Origin: Galerina marginata
Lineage: Eukaryota; Basidiomycota; Agaricomycetes; Agaricales; Galerinaceae
NCBI GenBank assembly: GCA_023014335.1
Contig: JAECYW010000021.1
Span: 186,001-250,000, forward strand
DNA length: 64,000 bases
Reading direction: 5' to 3'
A program made the translations under genes and the position numbers. Numbering within the stretch: position 1 is the stretch's first letter; each line of letters begins with the position of its first letter. The notes beneath the pieces are model-generated. The model saw nothing but the letters and a program-made list of their open reading frames with translations. It had not been told where the DNA came from and searched no databases. This document shows positions 45,385-56,884 of the stretch, piece after piece.

Positions 45385-48300
45385 TTAGGTCTTGAATCCC
45401 AAGGTCTTTAATTGAGGCTTGCGGCTTTGGAAGTCGCGAACCTCCTGAGCGACGAGCTTCTTGCTTCGTGCCATTAGATGGTCGTCCGAGGTATTTGACA
45501 CCTCAAGCAGTCGAAGCTGGTTCTCTAGATAGTCGAGTTGGCCTTGCTGTCGGTACCGCTCTAAATCTGGCGCTCTGTAATACACCACCGCTTTGACACG
45601 CTCCATGAATTTCAAGTATCGTTCAAAATTGATCAGCGGACGACCATCCACTTGGACGGTTGGGGGGTACCGTTGAAGGATGAGATGTAACTCCTTTAAG
45701 TGGACGGCTGAAGAATACAATTCAGATGCCGTCAAAACGGTCTAACAGACTTGGGGAAGGACCTACCTAGCCAAGGTATACAACGATCCCTCTCTTCAGC
45801 ACTGTTCATTTCGTTCAGAGCCTGTCGATATCCTTGGTGATTGGAGGATGGATTGATGATGTCATACAAAGAGTCCAGCTTGCCCTGTAACTGCAACGTC
45901 AACTGAGATCTCGTTAACCGCAACTGCTCGATCACAGAGGAGTGCAGCGCAGTGGCAATGGCAACCAGTGACGAGAAGTTTCGCAATTTGCGGCATTCCT
46001 GGATAATCCGTTGGTAATCAATTTTATATGAACTGTACAGGGTGAAAGACCTACCGTAGCTGTGTGGATGAAAAACTTGAGAACTGCTGCTCGATTCTCC
46101 GCGGAATCGTCGTGCAATATGGAGTCTTTGACCCAAAGGATTATCTTGTTATTCGTCGTGTAGGCGCCTTCGACGCTGTTGTAGCCAGGATGCCTCCGAA
46201 GATGCGCAATGTAATCCGAGGGAACTAGTGCTTTATATTTGTCTCCTTCAAGAAGGGTGAGTGCAATTGCCAAATCTTGTGGTCTGATCTGCGATGCTTG
46301 AAGTAGCTTCCTGCCCGGAGCTAGCATCCGTGGGGACAACCTATCTTTCTGTTCCTGGAATACACAAATGTGAGCTTTAGTTTTTGAGAGGAAAATGGTG
46401 ACGCGCCCTGTTTTCTACCAGTTGGAGCAGGTCTCTCGCTTTATCCACCATGGTTGTGGAGGACTTCATGCGAATGGCATCTTGGCAAAACTGCTTCATT
46501 TGCCATAGCAGCTGGTTATCTACTTGTAGATATTGCTGTGATAGCCAGTACATGACGACCATGAAGATACTGATCCGTAATACCTGGTAAGTCAACGACA
46601 TCATAAAATGGGCTGAAAATCACGCACTTGTACTGCACAGCGACTCTATCCTCGGGGTGGTCTTCTGTTCTTGCTTCTGCTTCAAGGAATCGACGGGACA
46701 GAATAGCAAAGAGGTCCTCTGGCGTTGTGAAGTCTGCACATGCAGTTAGCAATATATCTCGATACTCAATATCGCTGCGCAAGTCTATGAGACATCATAT
46801 GTTAGCAATTGTATCATATAAATTAAATTGGGACTCACTGAAGTTGGTGATAAGTCGGTGGACTAAACCCTCCAATGTCCCAGTCGAGACTACACCATTG
46901 ACCACATTGACGATCAACCGCGGATCTGAAACAGCTTCTCGGACTGAATCAGATAAATGAGAGCTAGATATCGAACGTATACTTCTTGGCGAGGAAACAC
47001 CTCTGTCGTACGAAAAAGATCGTTCAGGTGGAAAATATGTTCCAAGTTGAGCAGGCAACGAGAAGGAAGACAAAGAAGGAACCTCCAGTCTCGGTGGGCC
47101 ATCGATTCTTGAGACACTTCGAGGAGAAGATTGCAATGTAGGTGATGGTTCGGGGTCCACGGTAACAATTGGCGTGGAACTTGAACTAGAGCTAGAGTTT
47201 TGCCGACGACGCAGTGGTTCCATTACGTTCCTTATGAATCCACCACTTGGCGAGATACCTAGCGGCCATAATTCGTCGTTCTCATGACTACCATTGGAAC
47301 GAATAGATGGATTTCGGGGCCGTGAGCTTGGTATCAATGAGATGGTGCTCGCATCACTTCCTGAAGTCGAGGCTCTGGTAAAGGATTGCCTGTGTGACAC
47401 TGTCGGCGCGGTTAGAGGTCTCGGGATGCCGCTCGTATCGCTTCCCGAAATTGAGGATCCGGTAAATGATTCCTTGGGTGACACTGTCGGCGCGGTTGGA
47501 GGCCGCTGAACGATTGACAGTTTCGGAGTGGTTGGCGGTCGCGGTGCAGTTGATGGTCTACTGTCCTTACGCGGGATGAATCTGGTCCAGCTAGACACTG
47601 ATGGGCTATCTGAACGGGAGCGAATTAGCAAAATATAAATTTACAAGAAGTCAATATACCTCTCATTTCCAACATTGCAACTTTGATGTCTGATATCGAG
47701 GGCCGCGAAGCTGGCTTCGTTTGCCAGCACTTCTCCATTAAATCCCACATATCATCACTCAGTCCCTGAGAAGTCGCAATACGTCCAGGGCGCTCTGGGA
47801 GCTTGCCATTGTCGAGCTCGCGGAGTACAGCGATGTCGCGTGTGATGTTGCTATATGGTAGCTCACCACTGAGTATTTCGAGACACACCATCCCGAAACT
47901 CCACACATCCGAATGTGTTGACACGGGTGCAGAGTGCAGTAGCTCCGGTGCAAACCATCTTGGATTTATGCTATGAGTTGCCGTGGCGGCCTTCCCGCAC
48001 TGTAAAGCGATCGTTAACACAGCAAAATGGGTCCGAGGAGGTCTTACGTCTTCTAGAAACTTGGACAGGCCAAAATCAGAAAGGCGAGCGGTCCCATTCT
48101 TCGAGATCAAAACATTTGCCTTGAATGAATAGATCAGCCACATCAACATCCCAAAAACATATCATGGGTGGTAAGGCTTACCCCCCGAAGATCACCGTGC
48201 ACAATACCTCTGGTGTGTAGATATTCAAGGCCTGTCGGACTTCCCGTAAGTGCTGGTCGCTGATGCAGAGACGAGTTCTACTTACCAGATGCAGCGTCTG

Positions 48301-49781
48301 TCAGAATTTTCATACGGTCGGCGGATGGGAACTTTTTCACGTAGGCGACTGCAGTACCGTTGTCCATCCAGGGGCTGACCTTTATTTTGCATGAGCTTGA
48401 CGAAGGAATATCAAACAACTATCACACACAGAATATAAATCTTCGTCTATATAAATGACGCCGTACAAGGGTACGACGTTAGGGTGATGGAGTTCTCTCC
48501 AAATGGATACCTCCCTTTGGAAACGCTGCGGAACGTCAGGTATGATATTGCATAAAATTGTCTGAACGTACATCCTGGACCTCTGAATCATTGGCCAGAG
48601 TTCTTGGCAGTCGTAGAGCAACCTGGTGGGAAACAATTTAGATACTGCATAATTTGGGATCTTCAAACTCACAGGTTCCTTATCCAACCATTGTCCTAAA
48701 TACAATAAATCTTGAGCCGCAAACGACAGGAAACTGGAACGGGACACACCAAGATATATGTCATTGAAGGAGCCTTTTGCGACAGTGCTCTGAGAGCTCA
48801 AAGTTACTTGGCCGGTCACTGGTCATCAAATCAGCTATGACTCTAGAGAGGTCACAGAATGCGAAGATGACTCACAATCCGTCAGGGGTGGAAGTTTCGA
48901 GGTTTCCTCATGAAGCATCCAGAGACCTGCTTTGAAAACCTCTTCCTCGCTTGGTTGCAAGGAGGGGTCCCTTAATTCCTGGAATGCTTAAGCATCATAT
49001 CCAAATCATTACAAAAGTGGGGCTTACCGTTTGCAGGCTCTCCATCATCTGTTCAACAGGGCGCGAATCGACAGAGGACTGCATACTCAGTAGGGCCTTC
49101 ATGTCGTCTGTACTTTTAACGATTATGTGCAGAACCTCCCTGATTTCGGCCTTATCACGTTCGTTAATGGCTTTGGATTCGAGGTGACCCCGGGTCATTT
49201 CCATATTCATTTGAATCTAATCAGGAAAGCATTAAGGATACGGAAAAGAAAGCGGACAAGGGAATACCCACATTGAACTTCATCATCGCTGCGTCGATGT
49301 CACGGTGGAGTCGGTCTATCCCGTCTTTGATCTCCTTCTTCTGGAGAAAGCTCTTGAGCTGACTCCAAGAAGACCACTCCCGGACCTTTCGATATATGTG
49401 GTTGATGATGCTGAGCGACCATGTGAGGACAGAAAGGCGGCAGAGAAAGCTGGCACTGACACTTCGATTTCATCGGCAATCTCTATAGCTTTGGTTCCCT
49501 CCAAGCCTTTCGAACTATCTTGAAGGGCGACCATTAATTTCACGCAACGAGCACTGATGTCTTTGCATTGTTGCTAAAAAAGAAATCAGAGACCGTTACA
49601 GCAATAGACAAGAGCCGTACTGACTTTGTAAAGTTTGACATTCTCGATGGCAATATATGTCGATTGCACTGGAAGCCAAGGTCAATCATATTCCACCGAT
49701 GCTGCAAATGTTCGTACATATTTTCACACCGGCGCTCAGACCGGGTACACCAGACAAGGCGAGCAGATCCGACAGGCTCAT
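45385..49781 (-). CDS. TKL protein kinase fused to RasGEF (N and catalytic domains)
   Basis: A long multi-exon gene read from ATG 49781 (MSLSDLLALSGVPGLSAG). An N-terminal helical adaptor-like region (AIENVKLYK, QQCKDISARCVKLMVALQD, GLEGTKAIEIADEIE, FLQKKEIKDGIDRLHRDID) precedes a kinase: VAKGSFNDIYLG, VSLKI, REVSIWRELHHPNVVPLYGV, HGDLRG, DFGLSKF, WFAPELL, SDVWSFGMVCLEIL, CWQTKPASRPS. LEMRD is spliced to SPSVSSWTRF (intron about 47590-47640), with no stop between. A Ser-rich linker follows, then a RasGEF N-domain (NVVNGVVSTGTLEGLVHRLI) and catalytic RasGEF (RPQDLAIALTLLEG, RRHPGYNSVEGAY, IIQECRKLRNFSSLVAIATA, LINFERYLKFMERV). It probably couples a kinase signal to Ras activation. Some exon joins (for example after DEIE) were not resolved. 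Confidence 0.8.
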
Positions 49782-50019
49782 GAGGAAGCTATGAGGGGGT
49801 GATCCACAGCGCAGTGGTGAAGAGGAAGGGCATAATAGGACTTGGACGTGATGTTGGCGGGCAGGCACCACGAGACTCACGGGCCCGGTGTATATACCGA
49901 AGCTGTGCCAGGCACGGAGGCATTGACGGACTTTGCGAGGAAATCTGGCGCCTATTTATGTGGCAGATAAGATAACCTCACACTGAGTACGGCCAACAGG
50001 TTCCACCCACTGAGTGATT

Positions 50020-50116
50020 GGTAGCGTGGCCGAGTTGGTCTAAGGCGTTGGATTTAAGATAATTCTTGATTCCCAATGGGCGTGAGTCCGCGCGAGTTCG
50101 AACCTCGCCGCTACCA
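50020..50116 (+). tRNA. tRNA-Leu (anticodon UAA), intron-containing
   Basis: Acceptor GGTAGCG pairs with CGCTACC, plus discriminator A at 50116. The D-arm is TGGCCGAGTTGGTCTAAGGC and the T-arm GCGAG-TTCGAAC-CTCGC. A long class II variable arm (GGGCGTGAGTCC) fits Leu. The anticodon loop TTTAAG gives UAA, and about 12-13 bases after position 37/38 are an intron. In the anticodon stem TTGGA faces CCCAA, which leaves one A-C mispair by my alignment. The 97-bp length equals a mature class II tRNA of 84-85 plus the intron. Confidence 0.9.
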
Positions 50117-50209
50117 CCATGATTCTTTCTTATTTTGCACAATCTTTCCTTGATATTATGTACATCCAGACAAGTACTACTCTGACTACTTAGATGGTTC
50201 TTGAAATGT

Positions 50210-51236
50210 TCAAAAGATCTGTAGATTTTGTTAGCGTTAGCATCACAGATGTTCGAGGATCCTACGTCGCTTATGCTATCTTTCCCCCCTGGACCTTCCC
50301 TGACACTAAGTACTTGAGAATCAGCACGAATCCCTTCAGCTTGTCCGTGATTACCACGTACCGACGGGTGGGTTTGAATGATTGAGGGGCCTCGTCTGAA
50401 TCCCATAAATTGGCCATACTGCTGGTTCCCCCCGGCGTTTCACGGACACGTCTTGAACCGGTTGTTATCAATTTAAAAGTCGAGGCCAATGGAACTGAAA
50501 ATGCTCACCGACTGGGCTTCACACTGGATTCGAAATTGATTCCAGCTTCTGATTCTTCTATGTCTTGAACAGTTGCAGGTGGGGCAGGTGGGGGTGGCTT
50601 ATTGAGGGCAGTGAGTTAATTAACGTCGAGAAGGGCGTGAAGTTTCATTGAGGCACACCTGGGAGTCCTTTGACCTGGGAGGCGCATGTGATAGCGCATC
50701 GCCCTCATCATCACGGGCAAAAATATCAGTGTGAGGCCCTCCTGGAACAGTCCGTACACGCCGTGATGGAATAAAGTCGTCCTCCCCAGTAGATGTGGTA
50801 CCTGTGGCATGTCAGCGGAATGAAACACGAACGGATCGCTGAATTACGATCGTCAAGACTAGTATCGTTGCCCTCTGCTCGAGCTTCGGAAGGCTCGGAT
50901 ATCTTTCCGAACTTGGCATATCCTGATAGAAATGCAAGATTAGAATCTAAATGAAAGGAAGAGGGAATGAGGACGGAATTACTTGGCAGTTTTCCGATGT
51001 TGTTAAAGTTGGTGTCGACGGTCGTGCCGGTGTATCTGGATTCCCCGGTGAGAGGCAGGATCAATCAGGTGGTCGAGAAATGGACGTACTTTAAGAACTC
51101 AATGAGGGTCCTCTTCGTGAAAACGATGCTAGTATTGTCCCAGTCTAGCATACCTGGGGAACAGTGTGGGTATTGTGCAAACCAGCACAAGGAGATGCAT
51201 ACCTAAACTAGCTGTCCAGTCCCGTTCCTTGGACAT
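50210..51236 (-). CDS. Small protein with three RRVRxxPGG repeats (SPIRAL1/HN1-like)
   Basis: About 195 residues in eight or so short exons, each joined in phase at GT-AG. The start MSKERDWTASLG at 51236 is followed by short exons ending KYTGTTVDTNFNNIGKLP and RYAKFGKISEPSE. Then come three repeats: SRRVRTVPGGPHTDIF, SRRVRETPGGTSSMANLW and TRRVREGPGGKDSISDIF. The last repeat is completed by a final exon ATCTTTTGA after an intron, so the protein ends on the motif itself. The RRV-x2-PGG-x3-S-x-IF pattern resembles plant SPIRAL1 and animal HN1/JPT proteins, which associate with microtubules. The function here is only inferred. N-terminal exons are less certain than the repeats. Confidence 0.7.
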
Positions 51237-51457
51237 GTCGACGACATTTGACGGTGTAAAGCTTGAGAGCACAGGAGTGAGACGCTGCTTTCTTAAGAAT
51301 TGCAATAAACCTACGTTGACGACATTTCTGGATGGAAGTCGAGAGCAAAGAGGTTGGTTGTTAGGCGCCTTTGGGCGGTGATCAGTCACATGATCGTGCT
51401 ACCTCTTGTACCGGCCCGTTACTATTAGGGACATTGACCTCAGGCGTCTTCGACATC
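51237..51457. promoter_or_regulatory. Divergent promoter, PGG-repeat gene / COQ7
   Basis: 221 bp between outward-facing start codons. No obvious TATA box. Confidence 0.5.
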
Positions 51458-52245
51458 ATGTCAATCCAAATGCCCCCCAGACTCAATGCTTTCCACATAC
51501 GAGCTCTTACGACCGGCTCGAGGAAGCTCCCATCGAGCGCATACACTGATGCGCACAGAAATTACGACGCGGCCCTGCAAACTACTCCTTCGGATTTGAC
51601 AGATTTGGAACGCAAGACGTTGGACAGCGCACTTCGTGTCGACCAGGCTGGAGAAATTGCAGCCAACTATATTTATAAAGGTCAGATGGCCATCCTAGGA
51701 CGTGATAAACGGGTGGGCCCTCTTATCCAAGTCAGTTCTCGTAATTACCTTCGAGTTTTTGCTGAACGAAACTTGTTTGCAGGATATGTGGGAACAGGAG
51801 AAAAAGCACTTGACCGTCATGAACAAACTGCAGGTCCAACACAACATCAGACCCACTGTACTTTCTGAAGTCGCGAAAGTTGCAGGGTTTGGGCTCGGTG
51901 CCGCAACTGCGCTTATGGGTGAGGAGGCTGCAATGGCATGTACGGAAGCAGTTGAGACTGTTATTGGCGAACACTATGACGAGTATGTCCCTTACACTAC
52001 ATCAGTACTTGTGCTCTTATTGAGTTGTTCTTTTCAGTCAGATAAAAGACCTGAATTCTTTTTCATCGAAACACCCAAGTCTCCCCATTCTCAAGGATGT
52101 CATACAGGAGTTTAGAGACGACGAACTAGAGCATTTAGACATTGCAGTTGATAACTTTTCACAGCGTGCGCCTGCACACGCACTCCTGAGTAGTGTAGTT
52201 GGAGGCGGTTGTAAGATTGCCATCGAATTATGCAAGAGGTTCTGA
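51458..52245 (+). CDS. COQ7: 5-demethoxyubiquinone hydroxylase COQ7 (CLK-1/CAT5)
   Basis: Three exons (51458-51730, 51783-51982, 52038-52245), 226 residues. A di-iron enzyme of the mitochondrial inner membrane that hydroxylates demethoxyubiquinone in coenzyme Q synthesis. Start MSIQMPPRLNAFHIRALTTGSR is a basic, Ser/Thr-rich presequence. Iron-ligand motifs are visible: RVDQAGEIAANYIY (E), WEQEKKHL (E-x-x-H), ACTEAVETVIGEHYDDQI (E) and FRDDELEHLDIA (E-x-x-H). The C-terminus SSVVGGGCKIAIELCKRF is typical of the family. Length equals that of fungal Cat5/Coq7. A convergent neighbour encodes a complex I subunit. Confidence 0.95.
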
Positions 52246-52410
52246 ATGATGGACAAGAATTTATTGCATCTAAGACGTCTATGTTCAGTCTTCGTCGTTC
52301 GACTGCGACGGGGAAACAACAGTCGCCAAGGGTTCCCCTTTTAATTTCCCAGAATAATCCCATCGGAGCTGGACGAACGGAGCCGTTCTCAGAATTGACT
52401 TCGTTTGGTA

Positions 52411-52743
52411 TCAGAGACCGGGACGTACGTGGTATCTGCTAGCAATTAAGAAAACGGCCGCTGGAAAGACGACGAATCCCAATACCGCTGTGCGAACAGT
52501 TCGGCGTGTCCAACGGAAGCTTAAGTATGCTTCTTCACGCTAGAAAACACTGAGAATTTGAAGATGAGAAGGAGGCTGCAAGTACCATGGTGTTGAACCG
52601 CTCAATGGCGGGGTCGATCTGACAGGAATAGGGTAAGAAATGCAGAGCTCGAAGAGGTTAACTCGAACCTTTACTGGTCCTGGAGAGTGTATGCATGAGT
52701 ATTGCCACATATGCAGCCGGGAGACCTACTAACCGTGTCCCAT
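52411..52743 (-). CDS. Complex I B15/NDUFB4-like subunit, 60 aa
   Basis: Four exons on the minus strand (52743-52734, 52679-52669, 52618-52586, 52539-52411) sum to 61 codons including the stop, in phase. Exons 1 and 2 are only 10 and 11 bases. The product begins MGHGPVKIDPAIERFNTM, continues REEAYLSFRWTRRTVRTA and has one membrane helix (VLGFVVFPAAVFLIAS). This order, a short soluble N-terminus with DPAIERF, then RWT, then one helix, is that of the fungal NADH:ubiquinone oxidoreductase B15/NDUFB4 accessory subunit of the membrane arm. The tiny first exons make the gene easy to miss. It is divergent from the RBM5-like gene (95 bp) and convergent with COQ7 (165 bp). Confidence 0.75.
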
Positions 52744-52838
52744 TGTAGCTCAGTGTTGAAGGTCAAGAAACTGGCGGTTTGTTTATTCTTTGTTTACCCC
52801 GTTCTTGTCTTGCTCCCTCATTGCTCAAAATTCATCTC

Positions 52839-55655
52839 ATGGCTTATAATCGTGAATGGGACAGAGGAAAGGACACCTGGGACGAAAATTATGGATGGTC
52901 GCCACAAGAAGGCAAGGCCAATATCAGAGAACGGGAAGAGGAGTATTCGGGGGACGGCAAGAGACGAAAGTTCAATAATGGGGTACGTGGCCTCCTCAAT
53001 GTGTCTCTCTTACTCTGAGCGTCCACAGGGTTACGACGGCACACATACATACGAGGATGGCTCTTATAACAACTCTTACAATCGGCAAAGCGACTGGACA
53101 CAGGACTTTGGACAGGACGACCGTTCGCGAGGAGGGGCAGGTGGATTTGCCAAAAAGCGCATGGTTCCATCTGAGCCGAGTCCTCATGTCATTTTCCTGG
53201 GTTTGGATCCAGACTTCACAGAGGCCGATGTCTGTCGACTCCCATGTTCTTGACTCTTTTTATAACCGAGACTGAAGTCACTTCCTACCCAGCTTCAGGC
53301 ATACCTCGTCTCACATGGCTGCAGCGTGGAGACCGTGACAATCATACGAGAAAGATCATCAGGCACTTGCACCTTTGTATTTGCTCCTGCACATGCATTA
53401 ACATAATTCGCCGTTGGATTTTCTAAGGTACATCGAAGGGCTTCGGCTTTGCTCAATTCACAACAGTGGAACACGCTCGTGCTTTCGTGGATCCACTCTT
53501 CCCGTTCATACAAATGCCGCCACCAGCTTCCCATGGGGCTTCTGCGACCGCGACTTTCTACAAAGCCCTTGAAACGGGTATCCCGCATAACGGTCGAAGA
53601 GTCAAAATCGATTATTCACAAAGTGCAACACCTCATGACAAAGGCCGTATAAATAGAGGCAATATGAACGACGGTACAAGGGATATAGGCAACGCTCAAA
53701 GCCCGGTCCTTCTCTTCAGAGGATTAGATCCTCTTTCCGGCCCTCAGGCTATTTACCAGGCCATGCTTTCGTCATCTGGCCCTGGAAAAGAGGGGGCAAA
53801 GGGGATGAGGCGGATAATTCTGATCAAGGATAAGGTCACTATGGCCAGTTTCGGATTTGCCTTCGTAGAGTTCGTCGACATCCAGGTAAGTCGCTTCGTT
53901 AAACAATTTCCATATACAATTGAACTATTCCCCTAGTTTGCTGCGACAGTTCTTGCAGCAACAATGTCTCCACAGTTACACCCTTCCGGGTTCCGCATAT
54001 CAGATCGTCCAGTAGCTTCTTCGTTTGCCCACCCATATTCATTCCAGCCGGTCACAGACTTTCTCTCGCGGGATGAGGCCTGCCTTTCATCAACCATGAG
54101 CCTCGGAGGCGTGGAAGGCACCTGGGTTAGATACTGGGACGAATCTTCCACAGTCGCTGTTCTCGAATTTAAGGTAGATGAAACCGTGCAACAGGCTGTC
54201 CAGGCGAAAGAAAAGAAGGAGAAGAAAAAGACTAAACGTAAGCTCTCTCTCATCTTGGGATCGTTTGTGTTTGTTCTGAAGGATGCACAGTTGAATTAGA
54301 AAGTCATGTTAAGGCCCAACCTGCACTTGCTTCAGTTTTACCTGTTACAGATAAACCTGTTACACTAAGCTTTAGTAAAGGGCCGATCAAGTCGAATACA
54401 GGTTCGCTACCCAATATCCCTGACCTCTTCCATATCTCTGACAACACAATAAGCGAAAATGCCTGTCCTTGGCTTTTCTATGGACGATTCTAACATTGAT
54501 GATGCCGAAGCCGAAACTTTCTCTGAACCAAATAAACGTATGTGTCATGCCATGGGATAAATATCCTTAAAATTGATCGGCCCCAAGCACTGGCTGTTAA
54601 AAAGGTTGCTCCACTCATTGCGAGCAAGAAGGAATGTCCTTGGGTGAATTTTCCTTTTCGTGTATACTTAATCGATATACAGACTGCAAGCAATATCAAT
54701 AAATGGAACCAAGTACAAGAAGAACTCGCTCAACCCAACCCATCTTCGGTAACCGCCTTAACTTTCCTGTGTTTTAATATCCGTTTTCTCATTGATATTG
54801 TTATCAGGCTCCACCAGCCATCAGGTCATCTTCCGCTGGTCCATCTGCTGCGCCTGCTCTGCCAGCAAGTGCGATCGAAGCTCCCGGACTTTCAAGCGAT
54901 GGACCTTCAAACTTGGAATCCGAATTTGAGTTTGCAGACGTGGCTACCTTGACATGTCTACTTTGTGCACGACAATTCAAGTCGATGGACCAGCTTAAAC
55001 GTCACAATAAGGAATCTGGTCTGCATAAAGTGCGAACTATATACATTGCCTTGTTTCCCTTCATCTGACAAATCGGACTTGAAATTAGGCCAACTACAAG
55101 GACGCCAATTTACGAGACATCGCACGCCAAAAGGTTGCAAGTCGCAAAGCAGGGACAACTTCAGATCAGCCAAAGTACCGTGATCGTGCATCGGAACGCC
55201 GTACACTCTTTAATCAACCCGATGCACCAGTACCCGACAAAGATGTCACTGTCGCCAAGAAGCGACAGCTGGAGGCTCCTCCCGGTCCCCCGACGCCGCC
55301 ACCGCCTGTTAACCTCGGAAATGACGACACCAATGTGGGAAACAAATTGCTCAAAATGATGGGGTGGAAAGAAGGTACGGGACTGGGCTCAGAAGGTGCT
55401 GGCCGAGTCAACCCAATGTTCGTCTTGTCAATGCCATTCTTACAGACTTTGGGCTTATCCAACATCAACAGTGAGACTGCCGTGTATACGCCAGGTGTTG
55501 GTCTCGGCGCCAGCAAAGCCAAAGACATAGGCAAGTACACGGAGGGCTTATCTAGTTATGTGCACATGGCTCAAGATTCAGTGAGTATCATGCCTTTTAT
55601 CTCACCTCCTTCCTGAATTTGAATCCTTCAGGCTCGCGAACGATATGGTGCTTAA
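52839..55655 (+). CDS. RBM5/RBM10-like splicing regulator (2 RRM, C2H2 zinc finger, G-patch)
   Basis: Multi-exon gene from ATG 52839 (MAYNREWDRGKDTWDENYG) to TAA 55655 (ARERYGA). Domains in order: charged N-terminus; RRM1 (HVIFLGLDPDFTEAD, AYLVSHGCSVETVTIIRER, SKGFGFAQFTTVEHARAFV); RRM2 (VLLFRGLDPLSGPQAIYQA, GMRRIILIKDKVTMASFGFA); a central region; C2H2 zinc finger LTCLLCARQFKSMDQLKRHN with the second His in KESGLHK; and G-patch (VGNKLLKMMGWKEGTGLGSE, PGVGLGASKAKDIG). This is the architecture of RBM5/RBM10, which act in spliceosome assembly and alternative splicing. The intron at 53363-53427 uses a GC donor (CATCAG/GCACTT). Exon joins in 54230-55100 were not all fixed. Confidence 0.88.
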
Positions 55656-55936
55656 CCTTCTCATCTGCATATAATATTTGTCTTGTTTTTGTACATATTC
55701 TAGTTGTTGTTCATGCCATGTTTTCACGCTATACCCTGAGTTTTTAACTCGAGCCTTCATCATAGATCTTGGGCAGAGTCTTTTCACCTTGTAGCTTGCA
55801 CGACCCTTGAAGCTTGAAGCTTGAGATCTTGAGAGGTCGAGTCTTACGTATTGCGCAACGCCATTTGATCCAAACAACCTCTCAAAAATTATTTCCACCT
55901 TTTTAGTAGTTTCGAACAGACTCTTGACCTAGAGCG

Positions 55937-56884
55937 ATGGCCGTCCCGTCGAATCTCAGCGGCTTCAGTGTCATTCCGATACTTTATAACGTTTCAACGA
56001 CACATTACTTATACGCCCGCTCTCATGCGCCGTCCAAATCTCCCAGCAAAATGTTGCCAGAAGGACGAACACTGTTTCTAGTCAATCTCCCGCCCGACAC
56101 GACAGAAAGGGAACTCGTTCTGTTTTTTAAACACAGTGGAACTGTCGAGAAGGTTGCCTTTGACTTCGACGTCAAGGAGCCCCAGCATGAAGCAAGCGAC
56201 AGCGACAGCGAAGATAACGACGACATGGTCGATGATCTAGAATTGAACTGTGTAAAGGAGCAACCACCGAAACGACGGAAAATACAGAAGGACAAATCAA
56301 AAAGACCTATAGTCATCCCGTTGCCGTCGCGACCTCTTCGAAAGTTTCGAAAGACAGGCTCTTCGGCCTATGTCATTTTTCTTGATTCATCTTCACTCGA
56401 TCGGGCTTTGGCTTCCACCAGCAAACCACGAGCGTGGCCAGCATCTGCCGACGAGCCTTCAGGTCTAGCTCGTTACCTGACACTATATGACGCATCACGC
56501 CCACCTCTCGACGCCGTACGTGCATTTGCCGATTCCTCGATAGAGGTCTACGAGTACGAATTAGCAAAAAAGAAGCAAAAATCAAAATATCGCAAAGGAG
56601 AGGCTGTGGTCGACGAAGACGGTTTCACACTTGTCACTAGAGGGGGTGCATACGGGAAAACTCTTGGTGGTGGTGTGAGTGTTGCAAGTAAACGATTCCA
56701 GCGCTCCGGGGAGACTGCAAGAAATCGTGGCCATAAGAAGGAAAAGGAGGAGAAGGAGGGATTCTATGCATTCCAAAAGGCAGAGAAACAACGTTCAGGT
56801 CTGCTGGAATTGAAGAGGAAGTGGGAAGAAGACAAAGCAAAGGTAGAAAGGTTGAAGGCGTCGAGAAGATTCAAACCATATTAA
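55937..56884 (+). CDS. RRP7: Ribosomal RNA-processing protein 7 (RRP7)
   Basis: Single exon, 315 residues. RRP7 is part of the UTP-C/CURI complex needed for 18S rRNA maturation and small-subunit assembly in the nucleolus. Visible: N-terminal SNLSGFSVIPI; RRM-like strand GRTLFLVNLPPDTTERELVLF; acidic insert (SDSDSEDNDDMVDD) followed by a basic KRRKIQKDKSK; SSAYVIFLDSSSLDRAL; and the diagnostic C-terminal module VVDEDGFTLVTRGG, EGFYAFQKAEKQR and ELKRKWEEDKAKVERLKASR ending RFKPY. Length matches the yeast protein. The upstream 280 bp separate it from the RBM5-like stop. Confidence 0.93.
   Translation: MAVPSNLSGFSVIPILYNVSTTHYLYARSHAPSKSPSKMLPEGRTLFLVNLPPDTTERELVLFFKHSGTVEKVAFDFDVKEPQHEASDSDSEDNDDMVDDLELNCVKEQPPKRRKIQKDKSKRPIVIPLPSRPLRKFRKTGSSAYVIFLDSSSLDRALASTSKPRAWPASADEPSGLARYLTLYDASRPPLDAVRAFADSSIEVYEYELAKKKQKSKYRKGEAVVDEDGFTLVTRGGAYGKTLGGGVSVASKRFQRSGETARNRGHKKEKEEKEGFYAFQKAEKQRSGLLELKRKWEEDKAKVERLKASRRFKPY

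Noticed and set aside
49669..49696. 28-bp intron in the kinase-RasGEF N-terminus
   Set aside because: A donor 21 bp upstream gives a normal 49-bp intron and a better protein (GVKILQSTYIAIENVKLYK), so the ultra-short intron is unnecessary.
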